DNA from: CAILZL01 sp963791615
GTDB taxonomy: Bacteria > Pseudomonadota > Gammaproteobacteria > Steroidobacterales > Steroidobacteraceae
DNA: 64,000 nucleotides
NCBI GenBank assembly: GCA_963791615.1
Contig: CAWBTE010000006.1
Span: 1,302,001-1,366,000, forward strand
Reading direction: 5' to 3'
Shown: piece after piece, positions 35,262-45,208 of the stretch
How positions within the stretch are numbered: the stretch's first letter is position 1
How the letters are laid out: each line of letters opens with the position of its first letter
Made by a program: the position numbers and the translations under genes
Notes under the pieces: model-generated
The model's input: only the letters and a program-made list of their open reading frames with translations
The model's database searches: none
Told to the model about the DNA's origin: nothing

Positions 35262-36570
35262 CTAACGCGGGGTTTCAGCCAGTGCCTGGCCCGTCAATCG
35301 CTCGATCTCACACAGCATTTGCTGACTATCTGCGGCGGCATCAATCGCGGCGGATTCCAGTTCCAGCAATTCACGCTGTGCGACGGCGAGTTCCAGATAG
35401 GAGAACCGGCCACGCTCATAACCGTACTGCGTTTGCTCCAGCGCCTGTTGCGCTTGTGGAAGCACTGCATCGCGCAGCGTGTTCATGCGGGCACGATTGG
35501 CCTGAAGTGCCTGATACAGGCCGAACAGAGTGGACTTCGGCTTTGATGTATGCAGCCTGCTGCTGTGCCTGGGTTTGCTGCGCGACGCAACTCTGCTTCA
35601 CGAATGGTGCCTTGATGTCGATCAAACACCTGTAGCGGGATGGAAAACCCCGCGACCAGCGCTGCTATCGTCACTGGCTTCAAGACGGCGTACACCGATA
35701 CTCAGGTTGAGGTTGGCGCGCGTTTGAGCTTGTGCCAGTCGTAACTCGGCTTCACGCAAGCGTGTCTTCGGAAACGAAAGCGGATGAAATCCGGATTGGA
35801 CCAGCAAGTCTTTGCATCAGGTTTGTGAAGGACGTTGGTATCCGGCAATGACAAACAGGTTGGCGTTGACTTGAGAAAATTGTGGTGCAGTTGCTGCCCC
35901 ATAACGCAGCGAGCGCATGACGCGCACTTTGCAAATCGACGATGGCGCTGCTTTGTAGTTCCAGCTGTGCACGTAGTCAAGCGTGATGCGTGCGCGACTG
36001 CGTTCTAGCTTCGGGGGAGCGTGCAGCCTGCACACGAATATCGATGGCGCGCAAGCGTGGCATCACTCACAACTGACGGCACGCTCAGTTGAGCCTGGCT
36101 TTTTCCTGTGCGGCTGACGACGGTAATGAAACGTCGTGTGACTTCAGCCAGCACATCAAGTTGTTGTACCTGTCGTTCGATGGCTGTCCAGATCGAGGTT
36201 GCTGACTGGCAGTATTGACGACGTAGCTGGCGCTTGCCACCCAACTCAATGACCTGACTCAGGCTGAGCGTGGTTTGCATGCGCTTTGTACACCGCTGAC
36301 CGCTGCCGGTGCCGAGAAAATCTTCCAGCTCCAACGACAGGGACGGATTGAGATCGCAAGCCTGCTTGAGTGATGCGTGCTTCACTGGTCTTTGAGCGTG
36401 TATTCGGATACGGCCAGATCGGGATTGCGCTGCAATGCCGTCTGCACCGCACCAGTCAGCGTCAGTACCCCTTCCGGCTCAGATGTGATCGCTGCGGCAA
36501 ATGCACTGCTTGCCAGCCAGAAAAAAACAGAACAACACGCCAGCAACAGGCGTACTGATGAGAACAACAT
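35262..36570 (-). pseudogene. CzcC-like outer-membrane factor (TolC family), multiply frameshifted
   Basis: From ATG 36570 a signal peptide (LFSSVRLLLACCSVFFWLAS) leads into GVLTLTGAVQTALQRNPDLA, the first TolC repeat. Homologous pieces then appear in successive frames: LSLSQVIELGGKRQLRR, AELRLAQAQTRANLNLSIGV, and finally YGYERGRFSYLELAVAQREL to a stop at 35262. At least six indels lie between. The total length (~430 codons) matches CzcC. It cannot make a functional channel as it stands. Confidence 0.85.
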
Positions 36571-36659
36571 GGAAACCTCCGCATTCCAGACTGGCGATGA
36601 GCTGCCAACGGTCTGGATAGCCAATCAATGCAAATACACGCCAATACTTTGGCGCGGAT

Positions 36660-37067
36660 TCATGAATTGATACAGGCCTGAAGAGGAGGACCCCGCAAGG
36701 GTGGTCGCAGATAAGCGAACTGCTTGTCGGGAAGTGTGAATTGCCCTGTCCGTAGCAGGTTCAGTGTACGTAACACAAACAGAAGACATGAAAGAATTGC
36801 AATGAAGAACAGGGTGTCTGGAACGAGATCAATACCGAGCTTTTTGCTCAGTGCCCCGCCATCAAGGCTTACCTCGATGTGCCCCTGATCCAGATGTTCA
36901 GTTTCGCCATGGACATCAGCAGGCGTGTCATTCGAGCCGAAGGCGTCAATGTGCAGATGGGGTGCCTCATCATGGTCAAGCGCCACATGCATATGCATAC
37001 CGCTCAGGCGCAGGGTCAATGCGCACAGGCACAGCAGCAGGACGAATGTGCGAAAACAAGGCTTCAT
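36660..37067 (-). CDS. small exported protein at head of czc operon, CzcI-like
   Basis: 135 residues from MKPCFRTFVLL. The leader is hydrophobic; the following His/Asp-rich stretch (MHMHVALDHDEAPHLHIDAF) could bind divalent metal. A second hydrophobic helix (LFFIAILSCLLFVLRTLNLL) lies near residue 105. Position before czcC suggests a CzcI-type metal-resistance accessory protein; sequence alone does not prove it. Confidence 0.6.
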   Translation of the reverse strand: MKPCFRTFVLLLCLCALTLRLSGMHMHVALDHDEAPHLHIDAFGSNDTPADVHGETEHLDQGHIEVSLDGGALSKKLGIDLVPDTLFFIAILSCLLFVLRTLNLLRTGQFTLPDKQFAYLRPPLRGPPLQACINS

Positions 37068-37123
37068 TGGTCTAGGAAGTATGACATGGTGCAGCTGTGA
37101 ATGAGCAATAGCCCAGAATCCAT

Positions 37124-38776
37124 TCAGGCCACGACCGGCTGAAAACTGCCACTGCGCGCCATCGGCCAATAGATGCGGAACACATTGTGCGGCCACTCGC
37201 ATTCACCGCGTTCGGCGGCCAGCAATGCGCCGGCCGGCATGGTGGGTAACAGACTGGATAGCAGACGCACATCATGTTCAGTGATGCGTCGCACAATGTG
37301 CGATGCAGTCAGTTCGCCCGGATGCTGCAAACCCGCCGCCTGCACCAGTTCTTTCAAGGCTTCCAGCGTGTGGTGATGAAAGCGCCAGACGCGCTCCATC
37401 TTGGTGGGCACCACCAGCGCCCTCTGCCGCAGGGGATCTTGCGTGGTCACGCCGGTAGGACAGGCGCCGGTGTGGCAGTGCTGGGCCTGAATGCAGCCCA
37501 GCGCAAACATGAAGCCACGCGCGCTATTGCACCAGTCCGCACCCAGCGCCAGTGAGCGTGCAATATCAAAGGCGCTGACGATCTTGCCCGCGCAGCCAAT
37601 CCTGATGCGCTCGCGCAGGTTCAGGCCCACCAGCGTGTTGTGCACCAGACGCAACCCTTCCTGCAACGGCGTACCAACATGATCGGTGAATTCCAGTGGC
37701 GCAGCGCCCGTGCCACCTTCACCACCATCCACCACAATAAAATCCGGTAGCACGCCGGTTTCCACCATGGCCTTGGCCAGCGCGAACCATTCCCAGGGAT
37801 GACCGATACACAGTTTGAAACCCACTGGCTTGCCACCCGACAGACTGCGCAAGCGATCAATGAAATGCAGCATCTCCACCGGCGTACTGAAGGCGCTGTG
37901 AGCGGAGGGCGAAACACAATCCACCCCCATGGGTACACCACGCGCCGCAGCGATTTCCGCCGTGACCTTGGCGCCCGGCAACACACCGCCGTGACCGGGC
38001 TTGGCGCCCTGACTCAGTTTGAGCTCGATCATCTTCACTTGGCGATCACGCGCATTGGCGGTGAATTTTTCTGCGCTGAAACTGCCATCGTCGTTGCGAC
38101 AACCGAAGTAGCCGGAACCAATTTCCCAGATGAGATCGCCACCATGTATACGATGATGCTGGCTGATGGAACCTTCACCGGTGTCATGAGCGAACCCGCC
38201 CTTCTTTGCACCGCCATTCAACGCCAGAATCGCATTGGCGCTGAGCGCACCAAAACTCATGGCGGAGATGTTGAACAGACTGGCGGAATACGGCTGCGTG
38301 CAGCGACCACTTGTTTTGCCAATCTCAACGCGAAAGTCGTGACCATCAACCTTGCTGGGTGTCAGCGAATGATTAAGCCATTCATAACGCGCCAGCAGCA
38401 CATCCAGCTGTGTGCCAAACGGCCGCTTGTCGGAATCGCCCTTGCTGCGCTGATACACCAGCGAGCGTTGCTGCCGGGAAAACGGCACCGCCTCGCGATC
38501 ACTCTCAATGAAGTACTGGCGGATCTCCGGACGTATCCATTCCATCAGGAATCGCAGGTGTCCGATCAGGGGATAGTTGCGCAGCACCGCGTGGCGCGTC
38601 TGCCGGATGTCGCGTATGCCGATGACCACGCCGATAACGCCGATAACCAGCGTCCAGTGCAACATTTGCCCCTGCCATGAGGCGAAGCCGCCGAGCACCA
38701 GCAGCACTGACACCACCAGCAACCACAGGTAGCGAACCGGAAAATAATGATCCAGGGCAAGTAACCAGGCAGGCAT
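37124..38776 (-). CDS. FMN-binding glutamate synthase family protein
   Basis: 550 residues. Two N-terminal membrane helices (~10-55) are followed by the GltS FMN/alpha-beta barrel: LFNISAMSFGALSANAILAL, GAKKGGFAHDTGEGSISQHH, GAKPGHGGVLPGAKV, DFIVVDGGEGGTGAAPLEF. A C-x5-C-x4-C cluster (CIQAQHCHTGAC) matches the [3Fe-4S] site of glutamate synthase. The glutaminase domain is missing, so it is not a full GltB; the donor and product are unknown. The ATG at 38776 is preferred to the TTG before it. Confidence 0.9.
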   Translation of the reverse strand: MPAWLLALDHYFPVRYLWLLVVSVLLVLGGFASWQGQMLHWTLVIGVIGVVIGIRDIRQTRHAVLRNYPLIGHLRFLMEWIRPEIRQYFIESDREAVPFSRQQRSLVYQRSKGDSDKRPFGTQLDVLLARYEWLNHSLTPSKVDGHDFRVEIGKTSGRCTQPYSASLFNISAMSFGALSANAILALNGGAKKGGFAHDTGEGSISQHHRIHGGDLIWEIGSGYFGCRNDDGSFSAEKFTANARDRQVKMIELKLSQGAKPGHGGVLPGAKVTAEIAAARGVPMGVDCVSPSAHSAFSTPVEMLHFIDRLRSLSGGKPVGFKLCIGHPWEWFALAKAMVETGVLPDFIVVDGGEGGTGAAPLEFTDHVGTPLQEGLRLVHNTLVGLNLRERIRIGCAGKIVSAFDIARSLALGADWCNSARGFMFALGCIQAQHCHTGACPTGVTTQDPLRQRALVVPTKMERVWRFHHHTLEALKELVQAAGLQHPGELTASHIVRRITEHDVRLLSSLLPTMPAGALLAAERGECEWPHNVFRIYWPMARSGSFQPVVA

Positions 38777-38982
38777 CAACCACTCCCCGATGCAGGTAAT
38801 CTGTGTCTGTATCGAGCCAGACGGGCATTAACTTGAATTATTAACGTAGCCACGCCGCAAATGTGATGCAGGCGACCCATCCCTCAGGCCAGAGGCCGCA
38901 CTGCCGCACTCACTCTATGGGCGGCGGGCACTATAGGCTATCCTGCCAAGTACCCCGAACGAGCCCTCAACAGGAGCACAAC

Positions 38983-39570
38983 ATGGTTGGCTGGATTACC
39001 CTGCTGGTACTGGTGATCATCGTGTTTTATGGCGTCGGTATCTACAACCGGCTGATCAGCGCACGCAATGGTTACAAGAATGCGTTTGCACAGATCGACG
39101 TGCAACTGACACGGCGTTACGACCTGATACCCAATCTGGTCGAAACCGCCAAAGCCTACATGCAGCATGAACGCAGCACGCTGGAAGCCGTTATAACCGC
39201 GCGTAATACCGCAGTGAGTGGCTTGAAAGCGGCAGCGGCCAATCCCGGCGATGCCGCCGCCGTACAGCAACTGGCTGGCGCAGAAAATCAGTTGAGCGGT
39301 GCACTGGGCAAACTGTTCGCGCTGGCGGAAGCCTATCCTGACCTGAAGGCCAATCAGACCATGATGCAGCTTTCCGAAGAACTGACCTCGACTGAAAACA
39401 AGGTGGCGTTTGCGCGTCAGGGTTACAACGATGCAGTCATGAGCTACAACAACAGCCGCGAAATGTTTCCCAACAGCTTCGTGGCTGGTCTGGGCGATTT
39501 CCCGCCGGCGCAGTTGCTGCAAATCGAATCGCAGGAAAAACGCAGCGTGCCCAAGGTCAGTTTCAGTTAG
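38983..39570 (+). CDS. lemA: LemA family protein
   Basis: 195 residues from MVGWITLL, which has a CAGGAGC site. One N-terminal helix is followed by the LemA core: IYNRLISARNGYKNAFAQID, LTRRYDLIPNLVETAKAYMQ and a long coiled region ending in FSFS-like VSFS. The in-frame ORF upstream (38863) precedes the Shine-Dalgarno site and is not used. LemA commonly pairs with an M48 protease gene, as here. Confidence 0.94.
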   Translation: MVGWITLLVLVIIVFYGVGIYNRLISARNGYKNAFAQIDVQLTRRYDLIPNLVETAKAYMQHERSTLEAVITARNTAVSGLKAAAANPGDAAAVQQLAGAENQLSGALGKLFALAEAYPDLKANQTMMQLSEELTSTENKVAFARQGYNDAVMSYNNSREMFPNSFVAGLGDFPPAQLLQIESQEKRSVPKVSFS

Positions 39571-39595
39571 AGAAGCAGCCAGCGTGAACCACCGT

Positions 39596-39650
39596 GTAGG
39601 TCGGGCTTTAGCCCGACACTCCGAAGATGTCGGGCTAAAGCCCGACCTAC
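39596..39650. repeat. REP-type inverted repeat
   Basis: 23-bp perfect arms, GTAGGTCGGGCTTTAGCCCGACA (39596-39618) and its complement (39628-39650), around a 9-base loop. Each arm is itself a small palindrome (GTCGGGCTTTAGCCCGAC). This is the GTAGGTCGGGCTTTAGCC class of repeats. It lies between lemA and the protease gene, 10 bp before the latter's start. Confidence 0.9.
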
Positions 39651-39660
39651 GGGTCGCGCC

Positions 39661-41631
39661 ATGAACTTCTTCGAGCGTCAGGCACAGGCGCGCACGTTAT
39701 CGCGACAGCTGGTGTGGCTGTTCCTGCTGGCGGTCACTATCGTGGTGACCGCAGTCAGCGCCGTCATCATCAGCCTGCTGGCGACGTTCCAGACTGATTC
39801 ACCGCAAGCACGCGGCCTGTTGCTGCCAGATACCGTCTGGCTGGCTGATCACGCTGGCCTGGTTGCCTTGATTGTGGGCAGCGTGCTGGGCGTCATCGTC
39901 ATGGCCAGCCTGTACAAGACCAGCGTGCTCAGCGGTGGCGGTGGCGTAGTGGCGCGTGCTGCCGGTGGTGCGCGCGTACCCACCGACACCACTGATCCGC
40001 AGCTGCGCAGACTACTCAACATTGTTGAAGAAATCGCCATCGCCTCCGGCATCCCGATGCCCGCTGTGTATGTGCTGCCGCAGGAAACCGGCATCAATGC
40101 CTTTGCCGCCGGGTTCAATCCCAGCAATGCCGCCATTGCGGTCACGCGCGGCAGTCTGGAACTGCTGGATCGCGCCGAGTTGCAGGGCGTGATCGCGCAT
40201 GAGTTCAGCCACATCGTCAATGGCGACATGCGCCTGAACATCCGCCTGATGGGCCTGCTGTTCGGGTTGACCGTGGTGGCGGGCATCGCTCGTACCGTAC
40301 TGCGCCTCATGCCACGTATCAGTGGCCGCAGTGATGATCGCAGCTCCGGCAAATCAGGCGGCGCGCTGCTGGCGGTGTTTGCGGTCGCGGCACTGGTATA
40401 TGTGATCGGTTATATCGGCCTGTTTTTCGGCCGCATGATTCAGGCCGCTGTTTCGCGCAAGCGTGAGTCGCTGGCCGATGCTTCAGCGGTGCAGTTCACC
40501 CGCGATCCACATGGTCTGCGCGATGCGCTGGTGAAGATTGGCGCCAGCTCGAGTGGTTCAACCCTGATTGCCGCCGATGCAGATGCGGTGGCGCACATGT
40601 TGTTTGCGCCGGGCATGGCGCGACTGTTTGCCACACATCCGCCACTGGAAGAACGCATCCGCGCCATTGATCCACAGTTCAATGCCAGTGAGTTTGCCCA
40701 GGCGCGCGCTGCACTGGTGACCCGGCAATCACAACCCGCGCGTGACAACGTGGCCACTGATTCGGCACAGCAACGCCTGACCCGGTTACTCAATACTGCG
40801 GTGGGTCTGGAAGCGGGTGCGCTGGTACAACAAGTCGGGCAGCCAACTCCGCCGCATATTGCGCTGGCGCAGGCGATTCGCATTTCACTGCCGGCCGCAG
40901 TGCTCAAAGCAGCCGATCAGGGCAGTGATGCCCTGGTGCTGATGCTGGCGCTGGCGCTGGATCGCCGACCCGAAGTTCGCGCGCCGCAATTGCGCTTCAT
41001 TGCGCAACAGCTCAGCGAACCAACGGCACAAGCCTGCGAGACCTGGCTGTTGGTAACCGATCAGTTGAATCCCCTGCAGCGTCAACCCGCACTGCTGCGA
41101 CTCTTGCCCACACTGCGACAACTGCCACTGGCTGAACGCAACAGCTTGTTACGCTGTCTGAATGGTTTGCTGCAACGAGGCGGCCGGGTGTCCATCGAAC
41201 AGTACAGCCTGCGCAAACTGGCGCAGGTGCAGCTGCGTGATGTGGACATGATCACCAGCCGACCGGGATACAGTTCACTGGCTGCATTGAACAACGAAGC
41301 AGGGCTGTTGCTCGCAACCCTTGCCGAGCATGGTCATGAAAACAGCGCCCAGGCGCTGCCTGCCTTTCAGCGTGGCATGCAACATCTGTTTCCCGGCGCA
41401 CCACTCCAGTATCCCGTTCCCGAAGACTGGCCACTGCATCTGGATCGGGCTTTCAATCGCCTCGATACCCTTACCGCTTCAGGCAAGGAAAAACTGCTGC
41501 AAGCCATGGTGCACACCATCAGCCATGACGGCAAAGTGGATGCGCGTGAAGCCGAGCTGCTGCGCGCCACCTGCGCCAGTCTGCATTGCCCGCTGCCGCC
41601 CATACTGGATGCAGCTACGGATGGCGCTTAA
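39661..41631 (+). CDS. M48 family metalloprotease with C-terminal extension
   Basis: 656 residues. Membrane helices at ~17-42 and ~62-84, then HEFSH with H180, E181, H184 and the third zinc ligand E269 (KRESLADASAVQF), and further helices at ~193-215 and ~235-258. This is an HtpX-like integral membrane zinc protease. The last ~350 residues are an extension absent from HtpX, ending in a TerB-like segment (HTISHDGKVDAREAELLRA). Location after lemA suggests a joint membrane quality-control role; this is inference. Confidence 0.88.
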   Translation: MNFFERQAQARTLSRQLVWLFLLAVTIVVTAVSAVIISLLATFQTDSPQARGLLLPDTVWLADHAGLVALIVGSVLGVIVMASLYKTSVLSGGGGVVARAAGGARVPTDTTDPQLRRLLNIVEEIAIASGIPMPAVYVLPQETGINAFAAGFNPSNAAIAVTRGSLELLDRAELQGVIAHEFSHIVNGDMRLNIRLMGLLFGLTVVAGIARTVLRLMPRISGRSDDRSSGKSGGALLAVFAVAALVYVIGYIGLFFGRMIQAAVSRKRESLADASAVQFTRDPHGLRDALVKIGASSSGSTLIAADADAVAHMLFAPGMARLFATHPPLEERIRAIDPQFNASEFAQARAALVTRQSQPARDNVATDSAQQRLTRLLNTAVGLEAGALVQQVGQPTPPHIALAQAIRISLPAAVLKAADQGSDALVLMLALALDRRPEVRAPQLRFIAQQLSEPTAQACETWLLVTDQLNPLQRQPALLRLLPTLRQLPLAERNSLLRCLNGLLQRGGRVSIEQYSLRKLAQVQLRDVDMITSRPGYSSLAALNNEAGLLLATLAEHGHENSAQALPAFQRGMQHLFPGAPLQYPVPEDWPLHLDRAFNRLDTLTASGKEKLLQAMVHTISHDGKVDAREAELLRATCASLHCPLPPILDAATDGA

Positions 41632-41642
41632 CTCCTCACGGG

Positions 41643-43391
41643 TTACCAGCGTCGGCCATTGCGGCCACCGCCACCACCACTGCCCACACCGGTGACCACA
41701 CCGGAAACCGTGAAGCGCGCCACTTCGGCGCCGCCCTTGTAAGTCGCAGCGGCATACAAGCCGTCTGCCATCTTGCCGGTGGCTTGACCACCGGTATACA
41801 CCACATAGGTTTCGCCCTGTCTGAGTTCTGGCGAAGACACCACCACCGACTGATAGGCCTTGGCCGGTACGAAGGTGACCAATGCTTTGCCGGACTCCGT
41901 GGCAATGTGCACGGGCGTACCAGCGGACTGCATGGCGGGCAGGATCACTCGCACGGAGTTCTGCGTGGAGGCGCTGCCGGGCGCTTGCGCCATGCTCGCG
42001 CTGCCCACCGCGACCAGCAATCCGCCTGTCAACCTGAAGCTGCCGTCATAGTCGAGCGCGCTATTCATTCTGGCAGCCGGCCCATTGACCAGCAGCGTGC
42101 CACCCGTCATTTCAATGCTGGTGCCGGAATTGGCGTCAATACCATCGCCACCGGAATCAACAACCACATAGCCACCACGCACCGCCAGATAGGAACCGGT
42201 GGACGCGCCGCCTGCCTGCCGTCCAAAACCAAAACTCTGTCCGCCGGGGGTGATATTGATACCGTCATCTGCAGAAACCACACGCAGACTGCCTGCCTTG
42301 ATCGCCACCACAGGACTTTCCACGCCTTCAGAAGACTGGACGATGTCCGTGGTGCCGCCATTGATCTGCACCTGCTGGTTCGCACGGATACCCTGACCAC
42401 CGGCAGCAATGTGTATCTGTCCGCCGTCTATGGTCACTGAATCATTACTGTTGATGCCATCATCCGCTGCATCAATGCTGAGCTTGCCGCCTTTAAGCAC
42501 CAGCGCCACGCCTGCTTTCAGGCCTTTCATGCTGTCCACCGCAGCACTGCCCGACCCCTGATAGCGCCTGCCGGCAGCGCCACCACCGGCCGCCACCGTC
42601 ACCACACCGCCCTGGATGTTCAGCGTGGTTGCAGCCTGAATGCCATCCAGCGCCGCAACAATGTTGAGCGTACCTGCGTCAATTCGCACCACGCCCCTGC
42701 CAGCATCGGTGTCGTTACTCGACTGCAAACCATCCGCACCGGCATTGATATTGATGACGCCACCGCCAATCACCAGTGAGTCCTTGCCCTTGATGCCATC
42801 TTTCATGGCGTTCACGGTGATATGGCCGCCGCTGATCTTCAGGCTGTCGTTGCTGACAATGCCGTTGTTGGAACTGCTGCGTACCTGCAATGCGCCATTG
42901 CCACTGAGGGTGAGATCCTCTCTGCTGTAGAGGGCCGCATCGGCGCTGCGTATGCTGCCTTTCGCCGTATCAGTAACCTGATTGGCGCTGCCATCCGCCA
43001 GCTCGATCTCGACCTTTTCTGCCTGGCGAATTTCGAGAGGCGCATCGGTGGAACTGCTGATGCTGGCGTTGTTCAGAATCAGCTTGATACGCTGCTTGTC
43101 CGGGGTATCAACAATGACCTGCCCATCGCTCAGCTGACCACTGATGCGATACATGCCAGCAGTGGTGATGGTGACGCGATTGTCCTTCACTGTGGCGCCC
43201 TTGCCCGTCACCGCAATGGACTTGCCGGAAAATTTGATGGATGCCTGATTGGCGCTATCAGCCACCGGCGTGTTGGCAACAGACTTGACCTCAGCGTTTG
43301 CCGCACTGGCTTCATCAATCACATCGAAACCGGCGCGCCCGGCCAGGGCGAGCAATCCGAACGATGTAACCGCAACGATGGAATTCTTCAT
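41643..43391 (-). CDS. carbohydrate-binding domain protein, Cthe_2159-like beta-helix
   Basis: 582 residues with an N-terminal export signal (~1-22). The body is a run of short beta-helix turns rich in DGI/NSND motifs (KDGIKGKDSLVIGGGVININ, ADDGINSNDSVTIDGGQIHI, GGDGIDANSGTSIEMTGGTL). These match the Cthe_2159 family, calcium-dependent polygalacturonate-binding parallel beta-helices. The C-terminus is Gly/Arg-rich (GSGGGGGRNGRRW). Probable surface or periplasmic role; the ligand is unproven. Confidence 0.82.
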   Translation of the reverse strand: MKNSIVAVTSFGLLALAGRAGFDVIDEASAANAEVKSVANTPVADSANQASIKFSGKSIAVTGKGATVKDNRVTITTAGMYRISGQLSDGQVIVDTPDKQRIKLILNNASISSSTDAPLEIRQAEKVEIELADGSANQVTDTAKGSIRSADAALYSREDLTLSGNGALQVRSSSNNGIVSNDSLKISGGHITVNAMKDGIKGKDSLVIGGGVININAGADGLQSSNDTDAGRGVVRIDAGTLNIVAALDGIQAATTLNIQGGVVTVAAGGGAAGRRYQGSGSAAVDSMKGLKAGVALVLKGGKLSIDAADDGINSNDSVTIDGGQIHIAAGGQGIRANQQVQINGGTTDIVQSSEGVESPVVAIKAGSLRVVSADDGINITPGGQSFGFGRQAGGASTGSYLAVRGGYVVVDSGGDGIDANSGTSIEMTGGTLLVNGPAARMNSALDYDGSFRLTGGLLVAVGSASMAQAPGSASTQNSVRVILPAMQSAGTPVHIATESGKALVTFVPAKAYQSVVVSSPELRQGETYVVYTGGQATGKMADGLYAAATYKGGAEVARFTVSGVVTGVGSGGGGGRNGRRW

Positions 43392-43511
43392 GGCATGTCT
43401 CTGATCAGTCAGTCACTTCATCAGCGCGCAGCTTGACAGGCCGCTCCGGAATGAAGTTGGTGAAACTGCAAGCACTTGCAAGCATTGCGCAAAGAAATGC
43501 GAAGTCTCAAT

Positions 43512-43802
43512 TCAAGCAAAGAACTCGTAGTGCTCCACTTCCGGCACGCCCGCAAAATACGGCCCGAGCAGGCGACGCCATTCAACAAACAAGGCTGACT
43601 CGCGAAATCCCACCATGTGGTCATCGCGTGTCTGCCATTGCACCAGCAGCAGATAATGATCTGCCACATCCACCGAGCGTTGCATCTCATGCGAGATATA
43701 ACCGGTGGCTTGCGCAATGACTTTGGCGGCCTGATGAAAGGCGGCTTCGAATGCCGGTGACTGACCGGGCTGAATCTTGAAAGAGGCGACCTCCAGAATC
43801 AT
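43512..43802 (-). CDS. antibiotic biosynthesis monooxygenase (ABM) domain protein
   Basis: 96 residues: ILEVASFKIQPGQSPAFEAA at the start and SVDVADHYLLLVQWQTRDDH later. This is the dimeric ferredoxin-like ABM fold, related to YgiN quinol monooxygenase and haem-degrading proteins. The substrate is unknown. It follows yggX by 16 bp and is probably in the mutY-yggX operon. Confidence 0.85.
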   Translation of the reverse strand: MILEVASFKIQPGQSPAFEAAFHQAAKVIAQATGYISHEMQRSVDVADHYLLLVQWQTRDDHMVGFRESALFVEWRRLLGPYFAGVPEVEHYEFFA

Positions 43803-43818
43803 GTCATCGTATCCTTGT

Positions 43819-44094
43819 TCAAGTTGATTTCGGCGCTACATATTCGCCGGGCTTGTCCGAACCGCCGGCAAAGAAGAACTTCTCCATCTCGGTCACCAGA
43901 AACTTGCGCGCCTTGGGCTCGATGGGTGACAACCGGTACTCATTGATCAGCATGGTCTGATGCTTGAGCCACTGTGCCCAGGCTTCCTTCGAGACCTGCT
44001 GATAGATGCGCTGCCCCAGTTCGCCGGGATATGGCAGATGCGCCAGACCTTCGGCTTCGCGCTTCAAAACTACACACTGAACCATTCGCGTCAT
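43819..44094 (-). CDS. yggX: probable Fe(2+)-trafficking protein YggX
   Basis: 91 residues, nearly all conserved: RMVQCVVLKREAEGLAHLPY with the reactive Cys, PGELGQRIYQQVSKEAWAQW, QTMLINEYRLSPIEPKARKF. YggX protects iron-sulfur enzymes from oxidation. It starts 1 bp after the mutY stop, the usual pairing. Confidence 0.97.
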   Translation of the reverse strand: MTRMVQCVVLKREAEGLAHLPYPGELGQRIYQQVSKEAWAQWLKHQTMLINEYRLSPIEPKARKFLVTEMEKFFFAGGSDKPGEYVAPKST

Positions 44095-44095
44095 T

Positions 44096-45160
44096 TCAAC
44101 TCACGCCTCGCAACATTCCAAAAATCAACAGCACCGGTTTGGCCAGACCCAGTCGATCCGGCCGTTGCACATCGTACCAGCGATAACCGTCCGTATCGGC
44201 AACGACATCACTGTGATGCTCAATCCGGAGCAGACGCGGTTGCAGGTGCAGATCAAAGTGCGTGAAGGCATGATGGATGTCCGCAAGCATCTGCCAGGCA
44301 GTATCAGCAGCACCCGGCCAGCGTTGTTGCACCCAGTCCTGCAGGGACGGCTCATCCGCAAACTGCGGACACACCCACAAACCACCCCAGACACCCGCTG
44401 GCGGACGACGTTCCAGCAACACCCGACCCTGTGCATCAACCACCACCAGCGCCAGCGCAGTACGTTGCGGGCGCGGCCTCTTCGGTTTGCGTGTGGGCAA
44501 TTGATTCTGCAATCCTTGCGCGCAGGCGAGGCACTGATTGCGCAACGGACATTCCGTACAACGCGGTTTGCTGCGCGTACACAGCGTGGCGCCCAGATCC
44601 ATGATGGCCTGGGTGTAATCTGCCGCACGCAGCAACGGTGTGTTTACTTCCGCCAATTGCCATAACTGCGCTGCCACTGACTTGATGCCGGAATAACCGT
44701 GAATAGCGAAGCAGCGACTCAATACGCGCTTCACATTGCCATCCAGAATCGCATGGGGTTCGTCGTGCGCCAGCGCAAGAATGGCGCTGGCGGTGGAGCG
44801 ACCAATGCCCGGCAGCGCCTGCACCTGCGCATGCTCACGCGGAAACTCGCCGGCATGCTCACTCACCAGCCGCTGCGCCGCCTGGTGCAGATTGCGCGCC
44901 CGTGCGTAGTAACCGAGGCCTGTCCATAGATGCAGCACCTCATCCAGCGGCGCGGTCGCCAGTGTCTGCACATCCGGAAAGCGCGCCATGAAGCGCTGGT
45001 AATACGGGATCACGCTGGTGACCTGCGTCTGTTGCAGCATGATTTCCGAAATCCATACTCGATAAGGCGTGCGCTGCTGTTGCCACGGCAAATGCTTGCG
45101 GCCAGCAATATCAAACCAGTCCAGCACAGCGTTGGCGAACTGCCGGGACAGGTCATTCAT
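44096..45160 (-). CDS. mutY: A/G-specific adenine glycosylase
   Basis: 354 residues. HhH-GPD glycosylase domain with WISEIMLQQTQV (catalytic Glu) and LPGIGRSTASAILALA, then AILDGNVKRVLSR (catalytic Asp). The [4Fe-4S] loop has C-x6-C-x2-C-x5-C spacing (CTRSKPRCTECPLRNQC). A C-terminal NUDIX-like domain recognises 8-oxoG. MutY removes A opposite 8-oxoG. Confidence 0.97.
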   Translation of the reverse strand: MNDLSRQFANAVLDWFDIAGRKHLPWQQQRTPYRVWISEIMLQQTQVTSVIPYYQRFMARFPDVQTLATAPLDEVLHLWTGLGYYARARNLHQAAQRLVSEHAGEFPREHAQVQALPGIGRSTASAILALAHDEPHAILDGNVKRVLSRCFAIHGYSGIKSVAAQLWQLAEVNTPLLRAADYTQAIMDLGATLCTRSKPRCTECPLRNQCLACAQGLQNQLPTRKPKRPRPQRTALALVVVDAQGRVLLERRPPAGVWGGLWVCPQFADEPSLQDWVQQRWPGAADTAWQMLADIHHAFTHFDLHLQPRLLRIEHHSDVVADTDGYRWYDVQRPDRLGLAKPVLLIFGMLRGVS

Positions 45161-45208
45161 CAGGGATCACTCACAGACGCAGGCGTTGCAACTGTACTGC
45201 CAGGCCGA

